DNA of 64,000 nucleotides from Adhaeribacter pallidiroseus (GCF_003340495.1 NZ_QASA01000001.1:1736001-1800000), one strand, 5' to 3'. Numbered from the stretch's first letter, positions 9,990 through 18,158 are shown. Notes: generated by a model not told the origin, from the sequence alone. Program-made: numbers and translations.

Positions 9990-11228
9990 TTACTTATCTG
10001 ATTGAATAATGACTTTTTGGCCTTCGGTCTGAAAGCGCATGTCGCCGGACAATTCGAGCATTTTTAAAATTTTAGCAATCTCGGTTTGCCGCGATATAAT
10101 GCCGGTAAAATGCTGATTCCGCAACTGCTTCCTATTTACAAAGTCAACCCCGTACCATCTTTCCAGTTGCCGCATGATAACTTCCAGTTCAGTATTCTGG
10201 AAATGAAATAAGCCATTCTTCCAGGCGACCGCGGCATTTACGTTTACTTTTTCTACCGCAATGGATTTACCTACTTTGGCCTGGTACCCGGGTTTTATAA
10301 TCCGGTGCTGGTTATCGTGGCTTATTTTAACCGAACCTTCCAGTAAGGTGGTGTTCACGGATAATTCTTCGGGGTAAGCCATTACGTTAAAATGGGTGCC
10401 CAGCACTTCTACCCGCGAGTTTTGCGCCTGAACCACAAAAGGTTTGTTTTTATCTTTGGCTACTTCCAGATAAGCTTCGCCGGTTAATAGTACTTCCCGG
10501 TTTTTACTTTGGTAATTATTTGCAAAACTTAAACTCGAGGCCGCATTCAACCAAACCTGGCTACCATCGGGTAAGGTAATTTTGTATTGCCTACCTGTCG
10601 GGACGGTTAAAGAATGCCGGCCCGTATTTTTCGCGATATTTGTTTCCGGGTTTGAAATAAAAGTGATTTCCTGATCGTGCTTCGTAATCCGGATTCCGTT
10701 TTTATTCCAGATAATGCCATTAGTTAGGTTGTCCAGGTTAATAAGGGTGCCATTTGCTAAAGCAAGCTGCACCTGGTTGCTAATCGCGGGTACTTTCTTT
10801 ACCGGCAACGCTTTTGTATTATTCTGAACTACTTCTACAGGAGATCGGGGTGCTGATCCCTGGTACTTGTAAACCAGTGATCCCGTGAGGCACAGCACCA
10901 GAATAACGGCCGCGTATTTCAGGTAAGGTGCATTTTGCCAAAAATTAGGTTTCGGTTTATCTATTTGGCCCGCTACTTTTTGCCAGGCTACTTCTGAGTC
11001 AATGGAAGAAAAAAAGTCGAGTTGATCTTGCAGGAAAACTTCGTCTTGCAGCTTTTCGGCAAATTGTTGATTAGACACATCTTCGGCCAACCATTGTTCC
11101 AGTTGTTCGCTCTCCTCCGCATTTAACTCACCACGGTAATACCGCAATATAAGATCGGCCTTGCTAAAAATGGGCTGATCCCGGGGTGTTCCTTGTTTTC
11201 CATAATGCATCTTCTGGAGTAAAGACAC
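9990..11228 (-). CDS. FecR-family anti-sigma factor (FecR + DUF4974)
   Basis: The 412-residue protein has an N-terminal cytoplasmic helical region that would hold a sigma factor (residues 20-95, FSKADLILRYYRGELN). One transmembrane helix follows (about 103-121). Next comes a periplasmic FecR domain with the diagnostic LPDGSQVWLNAASSLSF, VLLTGEAYLEV and VEVLGTHFNVMAY blocks, then a C-terminal DUF4974 domain (FQNTELEVIMRQLERWYGVDF). Such proteins receive a signal from the STN domain of a SusC transporter and release an ECF sigma factor. The usual sigma gene just upstream is absent: the next gene, at 11445, is a divergent hydrolase. The partner sigma must be encoded elsewhere, possibly but without proof the one at 27883. 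Confidence 0.92.
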   Translation of the reverse strand: MSLLQKMHYGKQGTPRDQPIFSKADLILRYYRGELNAEESEQLEQWLAEDVSNQQFAEKLQDEVFLQDQLDFFSSIDSEVAWQKVAGQIDKPKPNFWQNAPYLKYAAVILVLCLTGSLVYKYQGSAPRSPVEVVQNNTKALPVKKVPAISNQVQLALANGTLINLDNLTNGIIWNKNGIRITKHDQEITFISNPETNIAKNTGRHSLTVPTGRQYKITLPDGSQVWLNAASSLSFANNYQSKNREVLLTGEAYLEVAKDKNKPFVVQAQNSRVEVLGTHFNVMAYPEELSVNTTLLEGSVKISHDNQHRIIKPGYQAKVGKSIAVEKVNVNAAVAWKNGLFHFQNTELEVIMRQLERWYGVDFVNRKQLRNQHFTGIISRQTEIAKILKMLELSGDMRFQTEGQKVIIQSDK

Positions 11229-11444
11229 GCCTTACCTGGGTTGGGGTGAACAGAAAACTAATTTTTTTAAATTTTAGGGTAAGACCCGGGCCAAAAATTT
11301 AAAAAATCAGCTACCTGGGCTTTCATCTTGCGAATGATGACTTATAGGGCTTAGGTTAGCGGTTATTTTTTAATAACCAGAATTCGAGATAATTTACCGT
11401 AATTATCCCAGCCACTTATAGTTAACCTTGATGTGATAAATCTC

Positions 11445-12401
11445 ATGAATAGAAGTTTGCGGTTTACCCTAATTTTAAGTTTTCTGCTGATTCCTGTGTT
11501 TAGTGTTTCGGCCCAGCCTATGGCGCCAAACGTGCAGCGTGTTGTATTTTTAGGCAATAGCATTACCTATGCCGGCAATTACGTGAACAATGTAGCGGCT
11601 TACGTGATGGCCCAAAATCCAGCCAGGAACCTGGAATTTATAAACGTGGGCTTACCCAGCGAAACGGTATCGGGATTGTCGGAGGAAGGGCACGCCGGCG
11701 GAAGTTTTCCGCGGCCCGATTTGCACGAAAGGCTCAGCCGGGTACTCGAAAAAATTAAACCCGACCAGGTATTTGCTTGCTACGGCATGAACGACGGCAT
11801 TTATTTACCTTTCGACGAAGCCCGCTTTGCCAAGTTTAAAGAAGGAATTACCTGGTTGCACGAGCAGGTAGTAAAAAGTGGTGCCCGCATTATTCACGTA
11901 ACCCCACCGGACTACGACGAATATAAAGGAAAACAAACCGGCTACGCAGCGGTACTGGATAAATACGCCGATTGGTTAATGAGTCAACGAAAATCTGGCA
12001 AATGGGAAGTGGTGGATATTCATTATCCGATGCAGAAGTACTTGCGGGCGCACCGCCTGGTAGATGCGCAATTTAAAATAGATGGCTTTGCCTTGGCTCC
12101 GGACGGCGTACATCCGGGCGAAACCGGCCACTGGATTATGAGCCGCGAAGTTTTAAAATACATTGGTTTTAAGGAAGCCGCTACAGCACCAAGCATCGCC
12201 GAAAGTTTAAAGCAAATTCCGGAAGCCACCCAGTACTTAAAACTAGTAACGGAACGCCAAAATTTACTGCGCGACGCCTGGCTCAGCGATACCCAGCACC
12301 AACGCCCTGGCTTGCCGGCGGGTTTACCTCTCTCGGAAGCGCAAACCAAAGCCGCCGAACTTAAAAAGCAACTGCAAACTTTATTAGCCAGTAAAAAATA
12401 A
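11445..12401 (+). CDS. Exported SGNH/GDSL hydrolase
   Basis: I place the start at the ATG at 11445 rather than the in-frame GTG 12 bases upstream, because MNRSLRFTLI then begins a clean signal peptide ending near SAQPM. The four SGNH blocks are visible: FLGNSIT (nucleophile S39), GLPSET (Gly), YGMND (Asn) and APDGVHPGETGH (catalytic Asp and His). These enzymes deacetylate or de-esterify carbohydrates and lipids. Export suggests periplasmic ester removal. A C-terminal helical tail of about 60 residues follows the catalytic domain. It is divergent from FecR and 200 bases ahead of the DUF1080 gene. Confidence 0.88.
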   Translation: MNRSLRFTLILSFLLIPVFSVSAQPMAPNVQRVVFLGNSITYAGNYVNNVAAYVMAQNPARNLEFINVGLPSETVSGLSEEGHAGGSFPRPDLHERLSRVLEKIKPDQVFACYGMNDGIYLPFDEARFAKFKEGITWLHEQVVKSGARIIHVTPPDYDEYKGKQTGYAAVLDKYADWLMSQRKSGKWEVVDIHYPMQKYLRAHRLVDAQFKIDGFALAPDGVHPGETGHWIMSREVLKYIGFKEAATAPSIAESLKQIPEATQYLKLVTERQNLLRDAWLSDTQHQRPGLPAGLPLSEAQTKAAELKKQLQTLLASKK

Positions 12402-12603
12402 TTTTTTTGATTTTCTGCAGATGCTAGTCTATGCTTTTAACTAAAGGCATTCGGGTGTAAAAAGTACTTCTTTTACGATACAAACTACTGGCCTGCATTC
12501 GCCCGAGAAAAGGATTAGCAATAAGTAATTCGCGTAAAATCAAGATCTATCTCGTAAATTGCTTCCTTGTAAGATTGTAAGAGCGTTCTAGCACCATTTA
12601 AAA

Positions 12604-13299
12604 ATGAAAAAATTTAAATTTTACTTCCTGGCCTTGTTTATTCTGGTCAACTTTAAAACAACCGCGCAAAAAGCCGGGAAATGGATTTACTTATTCGACG
12701 GAAAATCGGCAGCTCCTTTGCGCGGATACATGCTGGATGGTTTCCCGACGGAAGCCTGGAAAATAGAAGATAATGCCTTGGTAGCCCAAACCGGAGTACC
12801 CAACATTGACCTGGTGACGAAAGAAAATTTTAAAAATTTTGAATTAGTACTGGATTGGAAAGTATCGGAAGCCGGCAACAGTGGCGTATTTTTTCACGTG
12901 CAGGAAGATTCGCGCCACGAATCGGGGAATGGCAACAGCCCCAACTGGCTGGATAATTTTGAAATGCAACTGCTGGATGACATCAACTTTAATGATAAAG
13001 CCCCAATTCGTTCGGCGGGTTCGCTTTACGATTTGATAGTGCCGGTAAACAAAAAGTTAAAGCCAGTAGGAGAATACAATCAATCCCGGTTAATCGTGAA
13101 CAACAAGCACGTGGAGCATTGGCTGAATGGCGCCAAAGTGGTGGAGTACGAAATAGATTCTCCGGAAATGAATAAATTAATCAGTAGCAGCAAGTTCAAA
13201 GACAACCCGAAGTTTGCGAAAACAACCAGCGGCCGCATCATGCTGCAGCATCACGGGCAAAAAGTTTGGCTGAAGAATATTAAAGTACGAACCTTGTAA
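12604..13299 (+). CDS. Secreted DUF1080 (3-keto-disaccharide hydrolase-like) protein
   Basis: The 231-residue protein has a signal peptide (to about residue 22, FKTTAQ) and a single concanavalin-like DUF1080 domain. The hallmarks are WIYLFDGKS near the start, FELVLDWKVSEAGNSGVFFHV (about residues 80-100) and GRIMLQHHGQKVWLKNIKVR at the end. DUF1080 proteins are glycoside-binding jelly rolls, some shown to hydrolyse 3-keto-glycosides. The family assignment is firm, the substrate is not known. It shares orientation with the SGNH hydrolase and ends at a strong terminator, so the two may form a transcription unit. Confidence 0.88.
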   Translation: MKKFKFYFLALFILVNFKTTAQKAGKWIYLFDGKSAAPLRGYMLDGFPTEAWKIEDNALVAQTGVPNIDLVTKENFKNFELVLDWKVSEAGNSGVFFHVQEDSRHESGNGNSPNWLDNFEMQLLDDINFNDKAPIRSAGSLYDLIVPVNKKLKPVGEYNQSRLIVNNKHVEHWLNGAKVVEYEIDSPEMNKLISSSKFKDNPKFAKTTSGRIMLQHHGQKVWLKNIKVRTL

Positions 13300-13379
13300 G
13301 ATCCTGTAGGTCGCTTCATAAACTTATGTTTCTGCAACTTCCGAATCATAGGAAATAAGAAGATTTTGATTAACTCCAA

Positions 13380-13422
13380 CCACAAAAAAGCCCGTAGATC
13401 TAAATTACGGGCTTTTTTGTGG
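13380..13422. terminator. 17-bp bidirectional intrinsic terminator
   Basis: CCACAAAAAAGCCCGTA at 13380-13396 is perfectly inverted at 13406-13422, giving a G/C stem core with T6/A6 arms. It closes the DUF1080 transcript 80 bases after its stop. Confidence 0.85.
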
Positions 13423-14055
13423 TTATAAAAAATTAAAAATTTAAAAAAATAGCCTTGAATTTAAATAAACCGGCATTTTATTTTGATTAAATCTAATGAA
13501 AACAAAGTACTTGGCCAGTAGAAAATGAAGTTTTACGTATTGTTTATTCCGCAGAAATTAGTTGATAAATCGTTTTTTACAAACCCGTTTTCTACGAGTA
13601 ATAGATTTTAGCACACAACTTTGTTTTAGTTTAATTTTGTTGATTAAATTACTTTTAAATCTCCTAACTAAAAACTACTTGCGTTTTAAAATTAAAATGA
13701 CAATCGGGCCGATTACCCGAAGCATTTAGACCACAACTTAAAGTAATTTACTTGAATAAAAAAGCAGCGTGTTGGTGTCGTCAGCTTTAACTTAAAACAG
13801 GTGCATACTAACCTTTTTAAATCACTAACCAAATGAACAGAAATGTAAAAATTATTTCAAAGAAGACAGAATAAAGCAGGGTATTACCTGTAAAAAGTGC
13901 CGTGGTACCAACGGCCAGTGGCTTACCGCTATAAGATTAAGAGTAGTTTGCGGGCATAAACACTTCGGGTCGGTTTAGAACCACCTTAATAAGCGGTACG
14001 GTGCTGGCAGGACCAAATGCAAGAAGAAATATTAGATATTATTAATATAGTATTT
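13423..14055. other. Gene-free A/T-rich flank left of the cassette array
   Basis: No frame of useful length is present on either strand, and no integrase gene is visible. Around 13879-13980 one frame reads GITCKKCRGT and then SLR-like residues, broken by stops. This faintly recalls the zinc-ribbon part of an IS1595-type transposase and could be a decayed remnant. Confidence 0.4.
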
Positions 14056-14063
14056 TATATTTG
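14056..14063 (+). promoter_or_regulatory. Candidate Bacteroidota -7 box (TATATTTG) ahead of the cassettes
   Basis: TATATTTG fits the Bacteroidota -7 consensus TAnnTTTG and points into the array 70 bases before the first cassette junction, where an integron cassette promoter would be expected. I see no clear TTTG box at the -33 spacing, so this is weak. Confidence 0.3.
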
Positions 14064-14069
14064 TTCAGC

Positions 14070-14136
14070 TAGGTGCGTTTATACCGCTATATTGGTGTAC
14101 TAAACGCACCAATGTCGTTTAGCAGTAAGTTATGCC
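14070..14136 (+). other. Left boundary of the cassette array: attI-like or truncated attC
   Basis: The core G^TTATGCC (G at 14129) opens cassette 1. To its left are three related 7-mers, GCGTTTA (about 14074), TAAACGC (about 14101) and CGTTTAG (about 14116). They form overlapping inverted repeats (CTAAACG with CGTTTAG, and GGTGCGTTTA with TAAACGCACC). I find no matching inverse core (RYYYAAC), so this is not a complete attC. It could be an attI with integrase-binding repeats, or an eroded attC. Confidence 0.4.
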
Positions 14137-14444
14137 TCATTATAGAATAAAAATTCAATGATAGAACTTAGAGTAGCAAGGGGATGGGCAGTTTTCATAT
14201 ATCTAACTGCTCCACTACTTATCTTTCTTTTCGGATGGCTTTTATTTATGCCTTTCCTGCCTAATGCAAAAGGGAATTCTAACAATTTAATTTGGTTTCT
14301 TACTCCGGTTTCATTGGGAATGATTGGGCTAATGGTAATTGGATTACTAGATACAATATTTGGAAAAGTAGTAATTGAAGCAGACAGAATTTATTCTAAA
14401 AGCATCTTATCAAACAGGGAGTTATTGTTTAATGAAATAAGTAC

Positions 14445-15053
14445 TCAATCAAAATTAAGTATAGGAAAAAGGGATAAGTCAAGTTGTTTGAAATCCAGGG
14501 TAAAAGAGGTACCAAAACCAGTAATGATGCGCTCTAGAGCTTGTTTCAAATGGGTTAAAGAAAGATAGTCCGCCGCTTTGAGCCAATGATGTTTGATTTG
14601 CTTCCAAAGTTGTTCGATCCGGTTTAAGTGGGGGCTATACTTAGGTAAAAAAAAGAGGTAAAGGCCTTTGCTTTCCCACTCGGCTTGTTTAGCGCGAAAG
14701 GTAGTACTGGTATGTAAAGGGGCATTATCTAAAACAATCACCGTCATTTGGGATATAGTTGGGCAAAAATCTTCCAGGCATTCTATAATAAAATCAGCAG
14801 TAAGGCTTTCTTGTTTCTGGTAAGCCGTGAGCTGATTAGTAGTCGACAATAAGCCAAACACATTCACCCGGGCACTGCGTTGCGCTAAGAGGCAAGCTTG
14901 CTTGCCTTTTTTAATCCAACCATAAGGAACAGTCGGCATCAGCGAAAAACCACTCTCATCCCCAAAGCACAGGTCGATGTATCCAGCTTGGGCCAAGAAC
15001 AGTAAAGTAAATAAGGTAGTGCGTTTTTGTTCATATTCTTTTTCGTCCTGCAA
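14445..15053 (-). CDS. IS630 transposase, DDE catalytic half (orfB)
   Basis: This frame holds the DDE_3 nuclease domain: first Asp in LCFGDESGFSLMP, second in MTVIVLDNAPLHTS, and the Glu in SPHLNRIEQLWKQIK. Its stop codon lies within the left terminal inverted repeat. The frame stays open upstream of the ATG at 15053 back into orfA (residues IGYRWKRFRQWVKPLQ). The natural product is therefore a fusion with orfA, of about 345 residues, made by a -1 shift at the A7 run at 15095-15101. Confidence 0.88.
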   Translation of the reverse strand: MQDEKEYEQKRTTLFTLLFLAQAGYIDLCFGDESGFSLMPTVPYGWIKKGKQACLLAQRSARVNVFGLLSTTNQLTAYQKQESLTADFIIECLEDFCPTISQMTVIVLDNAPLHTSTTFRAKQAEWESKGLYLFFLPKYSPHLNRIEQLWKQIKHHWLKAADYLSLTHLKQALERIITGFGTSFTLDFKQLDLSLFPILNFD

Positions 15054-15058
15054 GGGCT

Positions 15059-15490
15059 TTACCCACTGGCGGAAGCGTTTCCAGCGGTAACCAATTTTTT
15101 TAAAAACCGCTTGAGCGTACTTTCACTCAGGGACTGACCCAGTTGCTGCTCGATTTGGGCTTTTGCTAGTTTCAAGCGCTTGTTTTCCTTTTCAAGCTGC
15201 TCTTCGACTACTTGCACATGGGCCTGGTTCTGTAGCTTCAACAAGGGCTTTCTGCCTTGGCCGGATTGGTTTTGCAAGCCGGTTACTCCCCTCGCTTCAA
15301 AGCGATTGAACCACTGATAAATACTGAGATCAGCTACTTGGAACATGGCCGCTAACTCTTGAACCGAGTAGCCGGCAGCAGACAACAGAATGGCCTGACA
15401 GCGGTTGCGGAACCGGTAGCTTTTCCCCATTTTATGACCTTGCTCTAAAGCGTGTTTTTGTTCTGGAGTAAGTCCTTTGATATAGCGCAT
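15059..15490 (-). CDS. IS630 transposase, helix-turn-helix half (orfA)
   Basis: The 143-residue frame contains the winged helix-turn-helix pair used to bind the terminal repeats (AILLSAAGYSVQELAAMFQV, then IYQWFNRFEARGVTGL). A basic linker and coiled coil follow. Near its end, the coding strand reads TTA AAA AAA TTG (A7 at 15101 down to 15095), a classical -1 slippery site. Past it the zero frame gives only a short unrelated tail (TAGNASASG), while the -1 frame continues into the DDE domain. It may be programmed frameshifting, as in many IS630 members, or a missing A. Confidence 0.85.
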   Translation of the reverse strand: MRYIKGLTPEQKHALEQGHKMGKSYRFRNRCQAILLSAAGYSVQELAAMFQVADLSIYQWFNRFEARGVTGLQNQSGQGRKPLLKLQNQAHVQVVEEQLEKENKRLKLAKAQIEQQLGQSLSESTLKRFLKKLVTAGNASASG

Positions 15491-16449
15491 AGCGCAAAGT
15501 TACTATTTACTATTTTCTTATGCTTAATTTTGAATCAGTACTTACTTGGGTTCAGAATTAATGAAAACGATATAATAATTGAACCAAATAAACCTGACAA
15601 AAAGAGAATTAAAATCAGTACCTACTTTAGCAGAACAAATGAATTAGTTGAATGGTTAGCATCTCAGTACCCGAACTTAGACTCATTAAATGCCGCACAG
15701 GAAGAGCTTGAAATTGTTTTCGACCAATCTTTAGGAAAGACTCCCAAACAAAGAGAAGAAAGATTTTCAAAGGCCCGAGGAACAGCTAAAATTATAAATT
15801 GGATTGGAGGTATAGTTGGAATATGGACGTGGTTCTGGACAAACCCATATGAATTTGCTATTATTGCCTCAATTGCAGTTCCTATAATTGCTATAATTGC
15901 CTTAAAACTTTCAAAAGGACTTATTAAGATTGATGAGAGAAACAACTCTGCTTATCCAACAATTTGTTATGGTTTCATTATCCCTAGTTTAGGATTGTTT
16001 ATGCGGACTCTATTAGACTTTAACATTTTTAATTATGATAAGGTCTGGATTTCAACTAGTGCAATTACAATTATAATTATGGTTGTTTTATTAGTAAGCA
16101 ACAAAGAATTTAAAATTAAAAGAGTTAATGATTGGATTGCTGTTATTAGTTTGTCTTTAATAACTTTCGCTTACGGATTTGGTGTCATAATAATTTTAAA
16201 TTGCCTATATGACAAATCTGAACCGGAACTATTTAATCCAAAAGTATTGGAAAAGAGAATAAGCGCTGGCAGTTCAACGGATTACTATTTGCAACTAACT
16301 GCTTGGGGGCAACAGAAGGAGGAGGAAGAAGTATCCGTATCAAAAGAATTTTATAACCAAGTAAACAAGAATGATGTCGTAAAACTTTATTTTAAGAAAG
16401 GACTTTTGGAAATCCCGTGGTTTACACTAGGAAGATAAAAAATAACAAA

Positions 16450-16517
16450 GGCATAACGTTTAGTATATACATAATCCTCACTTCGTTGCGGACTTTGCAT
16501 ATACTAAACGTTATGCC
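16450..16517 (+). other. attC-like site 1 (closing cassette 1)
   Basis: GGCATAAC (16450-16457) begins a stem that continues as GTTTAGTATAT and is inverted at 16497-16517, ending G^TTATGCC with the cut after 16510. About 20 of 21 positions pair around a 26-base loop. The stem is more perfect than classical attC sites. Confidence 0.7.
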
Positions 16518-16529
16518 ACATTCAAAGAC

Positions 16530-16994
16530 ATGAGATTAAATAAAGCAATAAGGACAGTATTACCACCAATTGCAGGCTATTTAACATTCTTACTTTTTGA
16601 CGGACTTTTTGAAAAGCTATTTCCTCTAGAGCCTTATGATGAGCCTTCAGCACCAGGAATAGTTTTTGTGTTTTGGAAACTTGGTGATCTAGCAATGATC
16701 GCACTAGGTTTCACATTTCAATACAAAGTAATTGTTCCAAAGACAAACAATAGCACAAAAAAAGTAATTATTCGAGCAGCTTTATTCGGAATTATACTTG
16801 GGGTGATTTTATCTTTTATAGATTCATTTTACAGAGCTAGTATAAAAGATGTATTAATAGAATTTGTAAGGTTCCTTGTTGATTATGAAAGCTTTGTAAT
16901 GAGAAACTTAGCGCTTCTAACGGTTTTTAACTTTATTGAAAATAAGAAAAAGGTAAATAGTGGTTTAAGGAGCAAAATAATTAACGAGGCATAA
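16530..16994 (+). CDS. Cassette 2 gene: small membrane protein of unknown function
   Basis: The 154-residue protein has about four predicted membrane helices (roughly 10-30, 48-66, 83-103 and 125-142), separated by short polar loops, and a basic C-terminus (ENKKKVNSGLRSK). I do not recognise a family. Its stop codon (GCA TAA) lies inside the inverse core GGCATAAC of the closing attC-like site, a tight packing typical of integron cassettes. The start is 19 bases into the cassette, leaving almost no leader. Confidence 0.7.
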   Translation: MRLNKAIRTVLPPIAGYLTFLLFDGLFEKLFPLEPYDEPSAPGIVFVFWKLGDLAMIALGFTFQYKVIVPKTNNSTKKVIIRAALFGIILGVILSFIDSFYRASIKDVLIEFVRFLVDYESFVMRNLALLTVFNFIENKKKVNSGLRSKIINEA

Positions 16995-17042
16995 CAAAAC
17001 CTAAAGCGCATTAAGAACGCGCCATAGCCAATCCGTTGTGTG
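16988..17042 (+). other. attC-like site 2 (closing cassette 2)
   Basis: The inverse core GGCATAAC is at 16988-16995 and the cut is after G17035 before TTGTGTG. The two cores do not complement each other, as expected when neighbouring cassettes come from different circles. The interior is short (about 40 bases) with only a weak GCGC-centred stem. Confidence 0.65.
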
Positions 17043-17052
17043 TAATATTGAC

Positions 17053-17601
17053 ATGAAAGAAACAAGCCGTCAGGAAAGAATAGGATATTTAAGACAGCAG
17101 CAAGAACGCAGGCATTTTCTTGGTGACTTTCTTATGGCTTTGTCTAAAATCATTGGAAAGGAGATTCCTGAGGCTGCCGTTTTGAAGCTTGAAGAAACAA
17201 ATGCAGCAACGGACAAGCTACATCAAAGAGAATCTCAGGCACCGACATTAAGATTTACATTCCCGTTCACTCAGGTTGAGAAATTTAGAGAAATATTCTC
17301 TTCCCTAAAACCAGACCTAAGCGACCCTGATTCCTATTTTGCAACGGCAAGATTCTTCAACTCATTTTTCCTGCGATTAGACAGCTCTTTTGCCGTAGAT
17401 AAACTGGAAGAGATAATAGAACTGGATAGTAATACATTCTATATATTCCACAAGGATTTCAAGAACGGACTCTCAGTTGACAGCAATGAGGAGAAATGGA
17501 CTGAAAACGGTAAGACTGAATATGTTTGGACTTATGAATTGAGTGTGTGGGGTAAAGAATGGGTAAATAAAATTCATTTAGCTTACAATAAGCATACATA
17601 A
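17053..17601 (+). CDS. Cassette 3 gene: soluble protein of unknown function
   Basis: The start is taken at the ATG at 17053 (MKETSRQERIGYLRQQQERR); an upstream GTG lies within the attC core and is unlikely. The 182-residue product is soluble and charged, with an N-terminal amphipathic helix rich in Arg and Gln and a C-terminal beta-rich part (NTFYIFHKDFKNGL, YVWTYELSVWGKEWVNKI). No signal peptide or membrane segment is seen and I do not recognise a family. It is the only array gene besides cassette 5 that looks cytosolic. Confidence 0.7.
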   Translation: MKETSRQERIGYLRQQQERRHFLGDFLMALSKIIGKEIPEAAVLKLEETNAATDKLHQRESQAPTLRFTFPFTQVEKFREIFSSLKPDLSDPDSYFATARFFNSFFLRLDSSFAVDKLEEIIELDSNTFYIFHKDFKNGLSVDSNEEKWTENGKTEYVWTYELSVWGKEWVNKIHLAYNKHT

Positions 17602-17609
17602 AAATACTA

Positions 17610-17681
17610 CACACAACGGTCTCGTGTAAACGGCAGCTACGGCCGACGGCCTTGCCGCCGTTTACACGAGACCGTTGTGCG
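17610..17681 (+). other. attC-like site 3 (closing cassette 3)
   Basis: The inverse core CACACAAC (17610-17617) matches this cassette's own start over 10 bases. CACAACGGTCTCGTGTAAAC plus GGC forms a perfect 23-bp stem with its complement ending G^TTGTG (cut after 17674), around a GC-rich loop that can itself fold. This is the most stable hairpin of the array. Confidence 0.72.
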
Positions 17682-17711
17682 TCATGTAATAGAGTTAATT
17701 GAAAGTATAAA

Positions 17712-18026
17712 GTGAAAAAGGAAATTAAATATTCCGCATTTGGCTCGTTAGGAATAACTATTTTTTATTTCGCAATATCGTTTTTTTATTTTTATGGAGC
17801 CCATTTCGATCCTTCAACAAACTCTCCTTTTCGTAAAGCATTTGAAAAAATAATTATTTCTCCCGCATTCATAACCTTTGGATTTCGATATGCAGGTGAA
17901 GAAGGATTAGCGTGGGTTATAGGTGTGGTAATTTTTGGAATCACCTGGATAATAGGCTTTTATTTAATCAAGACGATTGTCAAAGCATATAAATTAAAAA
18001 AAGCACGCTCGCACAACAATGGCTAA
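17712..18026 (+). CDS. Cassette 4 gene: two-helix membrane protein of unknown function
   Basis: The 104-residue product starts at a GTG (17712), the only start that keeps the N-terminal basic residues (MKKEIKYS) before the first helix. Two membrane helices are clear (about 9-30 and 66-90), with a loop containing FRKAFEKIIISPAFITFGF and a lysine-rich tail. The stop falls within the attC-like site, so the last codons (ARSHNNG) are encoded by the recombination site itself. No family is recognised. Confidence 0.62.
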   Translation: MKKEIKYSAFGSLGITIFYFAISFFYFYGAHFDPSTNSPFRKAFEKIIISPAFITFGFRYAGEEGLAWVIGVVIFGITWIIGFYLIKTIVKAYKLKKARSHNNG

Positions 18027-18138
18027 AAATAATCGGGCGGGTAAATGTAATGAAATTACAATTAGACCATTACTTTTGTCGAATGGCCAAGGCCGTAACA
18101 CTTTAAGCCCGATAGCTTTTAGCCTGAAACGTTAGGCA
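18010..18138 (+). other. attC-like site 4 (closing cassette 4), long form
   Basis: The layout is closest to a textbook attC: CGCACAAC (18010-18017), spacer AAT, arm GGCTAAAA, bulge, TCGGGC, a long variable middle, GCCCGA, bulge, TTTTAGCC, spacer TGAAAC, then G^TTAGGCA (cut after 18131). The outer cores differ because the next cassette begins with TTAGGCA. Confidence 0.75.
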
Positions 18139-18158
18139 ACATTCATAAGAAATATAAT

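Larger units (their letters stand above)
14442..15540 (-). mobile_element. IS630-family insertion sequence (about 1.1 kb) within cassette 1
   Basis: The element runs between two TA dinucleotides (14442-14443 and 15539-15540), the usual IS630 target duplication, and is about 1095 bp long. Terminal inverted repeats are clear: left CTCAATCAAAATTAAGTATA, right (complement) CTGATTCAAAATTAAGCATA, 16 of 20 identical. The surrounding AGTACT palindrome is the same on both sides, so the exact edge may shift by one or two bases. It carries a transposase in two overlapping frames on the minus strand. Confidence 0.9.
14158..16438 (+). pseudogene. Cassette 1 gene: multi-pass membrane protein split by an IS630 element
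   Basis: The first half (14158-14442) encodes about 95 residues: two membrane helices (about 12-35 and 46-68), then FGKVVIEADRIYSKSILSNR and ELLFNEI. The second half, after the IS (from about 15548), continues GFRINENDIIIEPNKPDKK, then a soluble stretch, five or so more helices and a C-terminal soluble tail ending FTLGR. Together they look like one protein of about 400 residues in which a PH-like strand pair is cut in the middle. Removing the IS with one target copy leaves the halves one base out of phase. One extra G in GGG at 15548-15550 would restore the frame (TYLGFRINEN). The family is unknown to me. Confidence 0.7.

Noticed and set aside
17610-17681. Reading site 3 as a simple intrinsic terminator
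   Set aside because: The stem is strong, but there is no T tract after it. Its outer core matches the cassette's own start over 10 bases, which a terminator would not explain.
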